Shown one piece after another: positions 55,281 through 64,000 of a stretch of DNA of 64,000 bases; position 1 is the stretch's first letter, and each line of letters begins with the position of its first letter. The stretch comes from Branchiostoma floridae. Taxonomy: Eukaryota > Chordata > Leptocardii > Amphioxiformes > Branchiostomatidae. Both the position numbers and the translations under genes were made by a program. A model generated the notes under the pieces. It was not told where the DNA came from. It worked only from the letters and a program-made list of their open reading frames with translations, and did no database searches. Location: assembly GCF_000003815.2 (NCBI RefSeq), contig NW_023365758.1:245608-309607 (forward strand), in the 5' to 3' direction.

Positions 55281-55570
55281 TCCCTCTTTGTTTTTCACTG
55301 GAATAGCCTAAATGCTTGGAGTGAAACAGTAGGAGATGAGCTACACAGTTGATAATAAATTGTGTCCTGTCTCTGATGCCAAAAGCTGACAGAAAGTTGA
55401 TTCAACTGTTGCAAAAATGTAACAATTTTCTCAGACACAGAGCACAGATTGTGCTTAATTTTGTCCATTCTCAATCATTCTTTTCCACTGAAATAGCCTG
55501 AATACTTGTAGTGAAACTGTAGGAAATCAGATAGGCAGAGAGCCAGTGATAAATCGCGTCCTGTCAGGGG
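55281..55570. repeat. Two-copy tandem duplication, ~190-bp unit
   Basis: TTTTCCACTGAAATAGCCTGAATACTTG-like sequence occurs near 55480, with its relative TTTTTCACTGGAATAGCCTA near 55289. GTGATAAATCGCGTCCTGTC near 55544 matches TTGATAATAAATTGTGTCCTGTC near 55349. Confidence 0.7.
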
Positions 55571-57140
55571 TCCTTCCAACCCATGAATCTCACTTTCCCA
55601 GCAAAGAAAACAATGGAGTCTCCTTGCTGGCACCAGGGCTGACAGGACAGGGGGAGGGGGGCAGACAACCAGGCTCAGGAAAATTACCTGCTTGGCTTAT
55701 CGGCTTCTTTTGTTCCTGCAGCAATTGCTCTAATCCATCAGTGCATTATCTCATGACTTCTTGAAACTTGCCAATTTTGAGGTGGTGTTAACCAGATTAC
55801 AGACAACTTGGAAGGGTGTAGATCTATAGAGTGATCTTACAGTGCAATTTTGTTGTCATCTGAACTGCTATGTTTCAGAAGTAGTCTCTAAGAATTGAAA
55901 TCCATCATTTAGTCTATTCTCTAAACAATTTCTATCACTGTATAATGTTTAAAACTCTCAGCCATATCTTAATTAACTCATGCCCTCTTAAAACTTGCTT
56001 ACCTGTATGTTTTGCACCGACTTAAAGATATATTCAGGCGTCGTACAGTGACTTTGTTGTGCGTTTGTTATATAAGATAAAGTGCAATTTTTAAAACCAG
56101 AGCATTCCTCAGGCTTACTATGTAAATATTCTTCAAACAGTTGCTATGACTGTTCAATGTTTTTGGCCAGATTTAGCATTGCAGGCCAAAATTAGTGTCT
56201 CCATTTGTATTGCGTATTTGCATGACAGGTCAACTCCAGCTCCACATATTTCTGACCGTCCCTTGTTGTAAGTCTTGTCCAAAGTGCAAACACAATTGAT
56301 GAACTGTGATGATTGATCGTCCCTACCAACCAAGAAAGCCGGACTGGACTTCGGTAGGGAGGTCGGACGCTATAATTAGAAGCCGTAGCCTCCGCTCGCG
56401 GCCTGACAACCCGATTTTTACAAATGAGTGTACTTGGCTCCCGATAGCCAGGGCAGGAAAGTATGTTATACCAGGTGCGGCAAGATCACATATTCTCAAT
56501 ATCTACCCCCCGCATAAGGCATATATGGCTTGACTTAGCACACCTGAACCTGTGTACCTGGGATCAGAGTACACCTGTCCATATCCATACCTTTAATAAG
56601 GTGAGAAGTTAAACCCACGTTCACCTGCACTATGAGGCTTATGACCCAATACTGTGAGAAAAATTTTACTAGGTCTTGAAATATAAAGACAGCTTCTGTT
56701 AAAACTGTGGAAGAAAAATCATTGTTGCTATTGAACAATAGTAATGGCTTACAAATTTTGTGTTATTTGTATATTTACGAATTTTATCATGAAGAGTATT
56801 TAATAGCAAAGACAAATTGTTTGCTTTTCAATTTTATAAATGCTTGACAAATTGTCTTTGTCAAGCTAAAGACCAGGAACTTCCTTGATCCTTGTTGACG
56901 CAGAGTTTCCCAGGAAGGAACTATTCAGGTATGGGTGAATTATCCGTCCCTGCCTCCCAGTTTAGCTCACTCCTCCACCATCCATCCATCCCCTGTCAGT
57001 ACAAGACCCTGAGTATATTTGTGTAGACTTGGTGGATGTGACAACCTTTCAGTATAGAGCTACAGAGGAAAAGTATCCCTGCACAGATCTAGAGTTTGGG
57101 ACATTTTTGACTTGGAGAAGGTTTTGCACAACCCTCCCAA
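55571..57140. other. Intron 1, nothing firm
   Basis: 56310-56520 is GC-richer. The 75-residue reading frame in it is not cadherin-like. AAAGACAAATTG is inverted near 56810 and 56851. Confidence 0.4.
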
Positions 57141-57150
57141 ATCCCTACCT

Positions 57151-57477
57151 ACCGCAGCGTGCAAAATACCCACTTGCACACTTGCACATTGCAGCCACTT
57201 TTTGCTTGGTGCAACTTACTTTTAAACTCAGGTTGCACAGGGTGCAACTTAGATTTTGAGCCTCAGAACTCGATTTTGTTCTCAATTTACATGGAAGAAA
57301 TAAATGGACTGAGGCAGCTCCGTTTCATATCAGCCAAACATGTATGTATTGTACCTTTGTTTCAGAAATTAGTGGATTGTAGGTGGTGCAACTTGAAATT
57401 CAGTTGTGCAACCTAGTTTTTGCCCCAGGTTGCATACTGTGCAACCTGGCTCAGAAAAGTATTTTGTACACTGCTAC
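57151..57477. mobile_element. Decayed inverted-repeat element
   Basis: CGCAGCGTGCAAAATAC at the left and GTATTTTGTACACTGCTACTG at the right are imperfect inverted repeats. GGTGCAAC/GTTGCAC motifs repeat inside. Confidence 0.5.
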
Positions 57478-57847
57478 TGTGTGGACAAATTTGCCCTGTG
57501 GTAATTAGAGGTATGGCTTTCTGGAAATGGAGCCTGCTGCTAAACTTGACCTTCACAGGGCAGAAAATTCCTGTTTGGGAATAGGTGCACCTAACCTGAA
57601 CATTTGGGACACAACATGGATTGAATTAGACACAATAGACTGTAAGCAAAACCTTACTTCTGATACTGAAATGTCAAGAAAATGCTGTATGTAACTATTA
57701 ATATTATGGTGTATGATAGAACTTTTACATATGTAACCTTTCACAAAATAGGAATACTTAGGAAGAATCACAGACAGCAATTACAATTTAGATGTACAAG
57801 CCTAGAAAAGTGCACATATACCCAGTATTTTCATGCCTCTAAACCTT
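57478..57847. other. Intron 1, nothing recognised
   Basis: No supported feature. Confidence 0.4.
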
Positions 57848-58171
57848 AGCCTGGATACCAACCTCTGGCCCAGTCTCAATGGTATCTATCGTGCGTGGTC
57901 CAACTCTGTAACTGTGTGTAAGGAGCTTCTATAGAATTTCCTTGGGGTTATGTTGGCCCTACAGCCGAGGAGTTGGGCTGTAAGGGCCCTGGAAACAGTT
58001 TGGCATCCAGGCTAATCATAGCCTGGTTACCAAACCCCAGCCCGATCTCAAGTACAACATGAAAGATATTTGAGGTTGGGGAAAGATATTTGAGGTTGGG
58101 GTATGGTATCCAGGCTAGGCTAATCAGGGAGCTGTGCTGTTAAGGACCTGGAAACAGTCTGGCGTCCAGGC
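57848..58171. mobile_element. Nested AGCCTGG-ended hairpin elements
   Basis: Element 1, 57848-58013: AGCCTGGATACCAA...TTTGGCATCCAGGCT. Element 2, 58020-58116: AGCCTGGTTACCAAACC...GGTATCCAGGCT, flanked by GGCTAATCA on both sides. A third right end is at 58140-58171. A 20-bp doublet AAAGATATTTGAGGTTGGG lies at about 58059 and 58082. Confidence 0.68.
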
Positions 58172-58353
58172 TATCCAAACCTAACCTCCAGTAGGGCCAA
58201 GGAAAACAATCGTCCAGGTCCTGTACAGACCGGGAACCCTGCCTGTATATCTCTGCCATTACCAGCGAAGGGACCATGTGGATCATGTAAAGACGACAGG
58301 GTTTATTTTCGCTCACAGCAGAGCGTCTAGACTGGCCCACTGTGGCGTGGACT
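58172..58353. other. Intron 1, nothing recognised
   Basis: No supported feature. Confidence 0.4.
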
Positions 58354-58720
58354 CGGCCAGACTCGAAATACCACCTGCATATGCAGGTTAGTGCAGGTAA
58401 AATTGGAGCTGTGCAGGTATTTCTGGTGTCTACCTGCACCTAACCTGCACTGGTCCATGTACTGGGTTTTATACTTAAATGACCTACATGTACAAAAAGG
58501 TATGATGTATATAGGTGTATATGGTCATTATCTGCATTACCACCTATAAAGTATAAAAGGAAAAAATAGCAATGCTTCCTCAACAATTTCAGTATGATCC
58601 ATACTTCCTAAATTCTGAGTGGTGCAGGTAGAATTTGTCTGGTGCAGGTAATTTTTAACGTTACCTGCACCAGTGCATGTATGCAGAAAAAAGTATTTCG
58701 AGCCCTGACACGGCCAGACT
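58354..58720. mobile_element. MITE with TCGAAATAC ends
   Basis: Left ACTCGAAATACCACCTGCAT, right ATGCAGAAAAAAGTATTTCGAG. Inner CCTGCA/TGCAGG repeats are inverted. CGGCCAGACT lies at 58354-58363 and 58711-58720, a 10-bp direct repeat. Confidence 0.7.
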
Positions 58721-59850
58721 GGTATGTTAAACAGCTAGCACCTTCCCTCCATACAAAGTGGTTATTAAATTAAGGGGAAGCTGTCAGAGAAGACCCCCTA
58801 CCAACTGAAAGGGATAACTCAAATATTACAGTTGGCACCTGTCTTTGCTTTGTAGTCTATATTTATACATACACCTCCCAAGTTTAAGATATAAAGTTTA
58901 ACAACAGAATCATTCCTACCCCCTGTACTTGTGATTGTCTTGGCAAGGTTAGGGATAGGTCCGTTGCTAAGTGCTTTGCGAATTAATATAAATTGGTGAT
59001 GATAACAGATAAGATGCACTTAAAAATGTTTGGTCCTTAGGACTACATGTATGTAAAGATGGTATCTGCAACGATCAAATTTTTGAAATCAAATGTCTCC
59101 ATAGCTGTCTACATTTATGAAGAAAGAAAAGGGACTTGTAAGTTATAGTTGTAATGCTTTACTTTCTAATATTCAAGTAGGCAAGTACTTGTACTTTGAT
59201 TTACTGCAGTCAGCACTAAAAGTATTAATAGGAGATTGTTGGAAAGATTGTATTGTTGTTGAAGTGTTGACTACAAGTCATAAAAGTTGTTATGATGTTG
59301 TATAGATAAGGTATAGTGATGTAAGGTGAAGGTAAACATACTTTTTTTTATTGAGGGGAATAATAAGACTTTTTCCATGGAGTAGTAGTGTAGTGTGGCT
59401 TTACTATGGCACATCATGCCACATGTTTTGGCCAAGCAGACAGGTTCACCCCATACTTTTAAGGATAAGTAAGTGTGTTGGGTCCTTTCATTTGTACTAG
59501 TAGTAGAGGCGTGACCATACGAGGGACGGATGGATCTTTACAGTAGATGGTCAGTTGTTGTCAGCAGCTGTTTGTGAAGAGACATTTCACTTGGGAAAGA
59601 CAAAGATGTAGATGTAGTTAGATAAGGACTTGGGCTACACCAATTTGATTCACTGGTTTTTGTATTTCTAAAGAAATATGTTTGAAAGAAAAACTACATC
59701 ATAGTACATGGAAACAAAACCAGGTTTATACCTTGTTTACCCAGTTTTATGCAGCAAATACAGTAATATGTCTCTGTTTTATGCTGCCTGCTTTCTATAC
59801 TTTTACTTTAAAATCTGTCTGAGAGCCTAGGCAATGAATTGGCGTGGCCT
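58721..59850. other. Intron 1, nothing recognised
   Basis: No supported feature. Confidence 0.4.
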
Positions 59851-60260
59851 TGGGATTTACTGCCGGGTATTGTTGGGATGAAGTCAGTCTGTGCACAGCC
59901 GGTAGTAATGGTCTCCGGCCATGAATGCCCAAATCAGCCCGGTGAAAGGCGATGGGACGAGTCACCGTGAAACTCGGCCTGATGCGAGTTCGGTTGTGCC
60001 CTTTGTCAGCCCGGGATCGCTCCGCTTGGTAAACCCGCCGGCAGACAAAATGGCAGGGAGGCTGAATACCGGCATTAGCACCCGTCAAAGGGCCCAGTCT
60101 TCCCGAGGCTGCTCCGACCCTGGCTCATCTATAGACTCCCCGCTGCAGCTGGGTGATGTTGTCATGGATACGGGAGCGTCTGGCACAAAAAGTGGCATTA
60201 TCTTGCAAATTGAGCTGACTTGGCAGTCCCTGGTGGAGGGTAGGGGAATTCAGGACAAAC
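59851..60260. promoter_or_regulatory. GC-rich island in Dachsous intron 1
   Basis: CpG-rich block with a 116-codon plus-strand frame (59921-60271) and a 97-codon minus-strand frame. Neither shows a known motif or cadherin signature, so regulatory DNA or an unrecognised exon are both possible. Confidence 0.3.
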
Positions 60261-62440
60261 ATTTTATGTGAACTGTTTCTGTGGAATTTGATGTTTTTTG
60301 TGCAAAACTAAAAGTCTCCCAAACTAAAAGTGCTTATTTTTTGTATATCTTGGATAGCTTGCAGATGTGATTTAGCCTTGTTAGGTGAAAGGGCAGTTTG
60401 AAACAAGATTTGATTGTTTTTGACGTGTAAAATGCAAGAAAAGGGAAAATATCTTGTTTTGCTGGACATGTTTTTATTCCGAGGGAATGTTCTGCATTGC
60501 CCCTGTCCTGAAAGTCTGAAAATGGATGTTTTTGCCTGAAAGTTCAACTTCAAGTAGCTTGCTTTTCTGAGCTTGACATGTTATTGTTCCAGATAGTGGC
60601 AAAGAACGGTTGAAGGAAGGCTTTGCATTTCAATGGAAGGTTTGAAAATGGATGTTTTTGTCCGAAAGCGCGAGTAGCTTGTTTTTTCGCGGTGCCTGTT
60701 GTTGTAACAGGTGACAGCCAAGAGGGTCGGCGAAAAGTTCAGGCCCTTCCCCCCAACCCCGGCGTAGTTTATTTACTCTGAGGAAGTCTGAGGGATAAAT
60801 CAGCAAGACTCCGTCATCACCCACTGGAAACTACATTAGATTCCAATTAAGAGAGCTGCACACTTCGCAACTTGTGCCTCCTTCCCCAAACATGCCTACA
60901 AGGGTGCGGGATAAAGGTAGTGGGTTTTATATGATGGGCAATGGCAGGAAGAAGCATTCAAAACAAACGCATACCTTCCTTTGTTGACGTTTTAAAATGA
61001 CAGCCGGTATAGAAGAACAATGGAGAGTTGTAACTGGATAGTCTACTTTAAATCATATCATAGGCGACAGTTTGGACGAAGAAATGTTGTGTAATAGAGG
61101 CCAGGCGAAGGTGGCTTCTATTGTCTCTAATGGCCTTTGATGCATTTTTGTTCGATTGTATGGATGAATCGAAGCATGCTGTGTGCGGTGTTCATACCAC
61201 CTTTATGCCCTGGTGTAGCATTGCAGTTGACAGAGGCAAGAAAGGCCTACAGCTATGCATGAAGACCATGAATATATTTCTGTTATAAAAAAGAGAATAA
61301 AGCTTTGGTTTCCTTTACCAAAATCACCATAGTGTTTATGTAGTGCATATGAAAGCAAACAAGACCGTAGTAGCATATGGAAAGACACCCAGTGATGTAC
61401 AATCACAGGGCTATGGACAACCCACACAAACCAGAAATTACATTGACTAGAAGAGCAGCGCAAACTGGAACCCAAAATTTCTACCTGGCCAAAGAATCTA
61501 CTCTACTCTAGTACCCTGCTCCAGTCACTCAAACATGGTATGCACTGGAAGGTTGGACAAACAAGTAGCCATAACATGTCAGCACCTCTCCCTCTTGTAA
61601 ATTCTGACTGATGACAAGTAAGCAAGCAGCCAGAGAAGAGAGGTGGGGGGCCTTAGAACTACTTAGGAAAATAGTAATTAATATAAAATTAGTGTAAAAG
61701 GAGTGATGTGGGTGGCCAATTTATCTTGCCTTTGACTTTGAATTTGTTATTTGTTGAAGAAACCTAAAGCAAACCAAGGGTAGGGTTAATTCTGTTATCT
61801 CTTCTCTTATCTTGATAGTTGAAAATTTTGAAAGTGAGTCTCAAATTCGTTTTGACTTCATCCCAGCAGCTTAATTTCATTGCCATCTGGTCAATGTTAT
61901 ATTAATATCTCATGAACCCCAGGCACCGATTGAGTTACTCCCTAAAAATTAGGTTACCCACTGGGTGGTGGTGAGATATAGATACTTGTGATAGATCCCC
62001 TAATGTGTGTGTTCATCAATTGCCTATTACATGTGGTAACTCTGTACCTGCATCATGTAGAGATTTCATTTCTGGGAGGCCACAGGCAATTTCCCTGGCT
62101 AAAATAATGATATGTCTCCTGTTAGAAAGTAGATGACTCTAGAATAATCTTTATTGGTATTCTATAACTCTTAAAATTTAATAGCAATCTGTGTTAGATA
62201 TGTGTTAAGTTATCTTTCAAACATGTCCTAAAGTTGGCAGCCTAAACAAGTCACCATAGTCCACATAAACTTTTAAATGTTAGTATCTTTTACAATCTAG
62301 GATAGTGTAGACTCTTATGTTTAACTTCATGTGCTGTATGGATTGTTTTACACTGGAGTACCCAAGTATTTAGCCTCGGGTGATTTGTGGACGTTTTCTT
62401 CAGCCAATGATTCATAATTATGTCAGGTTAGACTTTAAAA
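60261..62440. other. Intron 1, nothing firm
   Basis: GAAAATGGATGTTTTTG occurs at 60518 and 60644 in a loose duplication (60480-60560 and 60600-60680). Otherwise nothing. Confidence 0.4.
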
Positions 62441-62950
62441 CTGGGCCCCCCGTGGTGCACACACGTCTCGGACATCCCCCCTTGTCTTTCCTACGTCTTC
62501 AAGTTCACGGCTACAAAGTTTAAACTTTTCCCCTCCGAATCCTGGTGTTTAAACACTCGCTGTGTCTGGATAGCGTCAAACGGGCGAGCAGGTCGGCAGA
62601 ATGCAGACAGATTCACCCCCTTGTGCGCCTTGGTAACAAATCTGGCCCGGGGCGAAATCTTTCCATTGTGCGGGGGCATCCGGCATGGGCCGACAGACAG
62701 CTAATTTGAGCTATTTACTGGCAAGCCCGACTGCCTGCACTGATGATGTCCGTATTCCTGACCCGCCGCCCGTGTCACAGACTCAGGTGTTCCCTTCCCA
62801 CCACACCTGTGTCACCTTTACGGGCAATTGGGAGTCGCGGCGAGGCCGTGTTGTGTTTGATACGCAGGGATTTCCTGCCTAGAAGAGTCGCTAGTGAGCT
62901 GTACGCTCACGAAAACCCAGAGCGGTGTCAGCTCAGGGTTGGGTGTAGCC
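62441..62950. promoter_or_regulatory. GC-rich island in Dachsous intron 1
   Basis: 62450-62950 is GC- and CpG-rich with CAGGTG and CACCTGTGTCAC boxes. Reading frames here (65-98 codons) lack cadherin motifs. Candidate regulatory DNA. Confidence 0.3.
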
Positions 62951-63350
62951 GGAGGGTGTTTTGGGTAATGGATGCCGCTTCAGTTCAAACCCTGGAGACA
63001 AAGGTTGTCGAAGATGCCTCTCTTACTCCAAAATCATAGCACTACACATTGCTCTACATTTGTGGTCAGACTACACAAACTGTTCACTGTTGAAAGCTGG
63101 GGCAAGTGTCAACAGATTGTAGCATGGCCAGGGGTGTTTTTACTAATAATATGCGCCCTTTCATTCTTTCAAACCTAGGTAACAAAACTACACCACTTTG
63201 TTCTACATTTCTGGTTTAACTACAAACTGTTGGCTACTGAAAAGTGGGGCCAGTGTCAACAGACAATAGTATAGCCAGGGGTGTTTTGAGTAATATTTGC
63301 CCTCTCAAATCAAGATTGTAGAAGGTTGTAGAAGAAGCCTCTCTCTCGCT
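62951..63350. repeat. Tandem duplication, three partial units of ~145-180 bp
   Basis: GGGTGTTTT recurs at about 62955, 63133 and 63279. GGTAACAAAACTACACCACTTTG-like sequence (63178) matches AATCATAGCACTACACATTG (63033). GTGTCAACAGA occurs at 63106 and 63254. Confidence 0.7.
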
Positions 63351-63390
63351 AGGTAACCATCTCCCACCTTGCTGTACATTTGTCAGGGAG

Positions 63391-63453
63391 TAATCTCCAA
63401 GCAGATCCTACATTAGCATAAGATAGAATCAAAAGCTGGCAGAGGAATGCAGC
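63391..63453. mobile_element. hAT-like MITE, left-end fragment
   Basis: TAATCTCCAAGCAGATCCTA continuing with GCATAAGATAGAATCAAAAG matches the 21328-21499 copy. The right half is missing. Confidence 0.72.
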
Positions 63454-64000
63454 TGGCAGGGGGGGCAGGGGCGCCTAGCTCTAAATGTTATTCAGTAGAT
63501 TTCTAGCGAGGTCAACGCCCATGAAGCCGGTTCTTTCAAATGCGGAGTAACCAATTAACACCAGACCGGTGGCACGCGGGGGTCAGGGAGGAGTGTTTCA
63601 CACCTATTGTCCGTCGATTACTAGCTGTTAAATACCGTCAATACATTACAAAGGACATCTTTCTAGGGATTTCTTTAGTTTGCAGTTTTTTTTTGTGAGC
63701 TGGTCCCTTTAAATACTGGTAATACTAGTATATAGAATAGAAGTACGGACTGAAGAATCAACTTACTACAGCCGTTGCACATGGGTCTTTAGAGACGTCT
63801 TTTTACCTTATTACAAGATCCAAGTTGTGAGTTGTAGAACTACGTGCTGTTTTTACTATATATTTTACAGAAATAACAACAATGTAAAATGTGACACATG
63901 TTACATTAGCCCAAAACTTTACACACATCATTGCAAAATGCATGCATGACAGCAAATGCATGCATGACAGCATGCCATATTATGACCGTGTACTGGCTCA
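63454..64000. other. Intron 1 to window end, nothing recognised
   Basis: The only repeat seen is ATGCATGCATGACAGCA near 63939-63972. No exon is supported. Confidence 0.4.

Noticed and set aside
59921-60271. 116-codon frame as a gene or Dachsous exon
   Set aside because: No cadherin motif, low-complexity composition and an equally long opposite-strand frame. Kept only as a GC-rich island.
1-64000. CRISPR arrays, operons, rRNA genes
   Set aside because: None seen. Sequence character is that of an animal nuclear genome.

Overview
The window looks like nuclear DNA of a lancelet (cephalochordate, probably Branchiostoma). This is inferred from short multi-exon animal genes, a Dachsous-type cadherin with a chordate-like first coding exon, and a very high density of old LINE 3' ends, tRNA-derived SINEs, hairpin MITEs and diverged local duplications. 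No bacterial, viral or CRISPR content was seen.

Layout. (1) 332-10763, plus strand: the 3' part of a cyclic-nucleotide-binding-domain gene (CNBD2-like), rebuilt here from splice sites and frame as 14 constitutive exons plus one candidate duplicated cassette exon. Its 5' end lies left of the window. Its introns hold a nested pair of LINEs, another LINE tail, two tRNA-derived SINEs, a hairpin MITE and simple repeats. A poly(A) signal lies at 11186. (2) About 11.2-46.0 kb: a gene-poor interval of about 35 kb in which I could not support any protein gene. It is a mosaic of MITEs (several with 8-bp target duplications, so hAT-like), SINE and LINE ends, and at least ten blocks of old tandem duplication with units of about 145-710 bp. 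(3) About 46.06-48.37 kb, plus strand: promoter/5' UTR and the large first coding exon of a Dachsous (DCHS1-type) protocadherin, with a signal peptide and five cadherin repeats, ending in a clean phase-0 donor. (4) 48.4-64 kb: the first intron of that gene, with no second exon found, more MITEs and tandem duplications, and several GC-rich islands that could be regulatory.

The two genes have no obvious joint function. CNBD2-type proteins are cytosolic cAMP/cGMP-binding proteins linked in mammals to spermatogenesis. Dachsous is a giant cell-surface cadherin that pairs with Fat in planar polarity and growth control. The most interesting observations are the in-frame 99-bp exon duplication in the CNBD2-like gene, a LINE-into-LINE insertion that can be resolved to the base, a family of hairpin elements with good target duplications, and a duplicated promoter-like CCAAT/TATA block near 25.6 kb. 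No clearly new biological system was identified.
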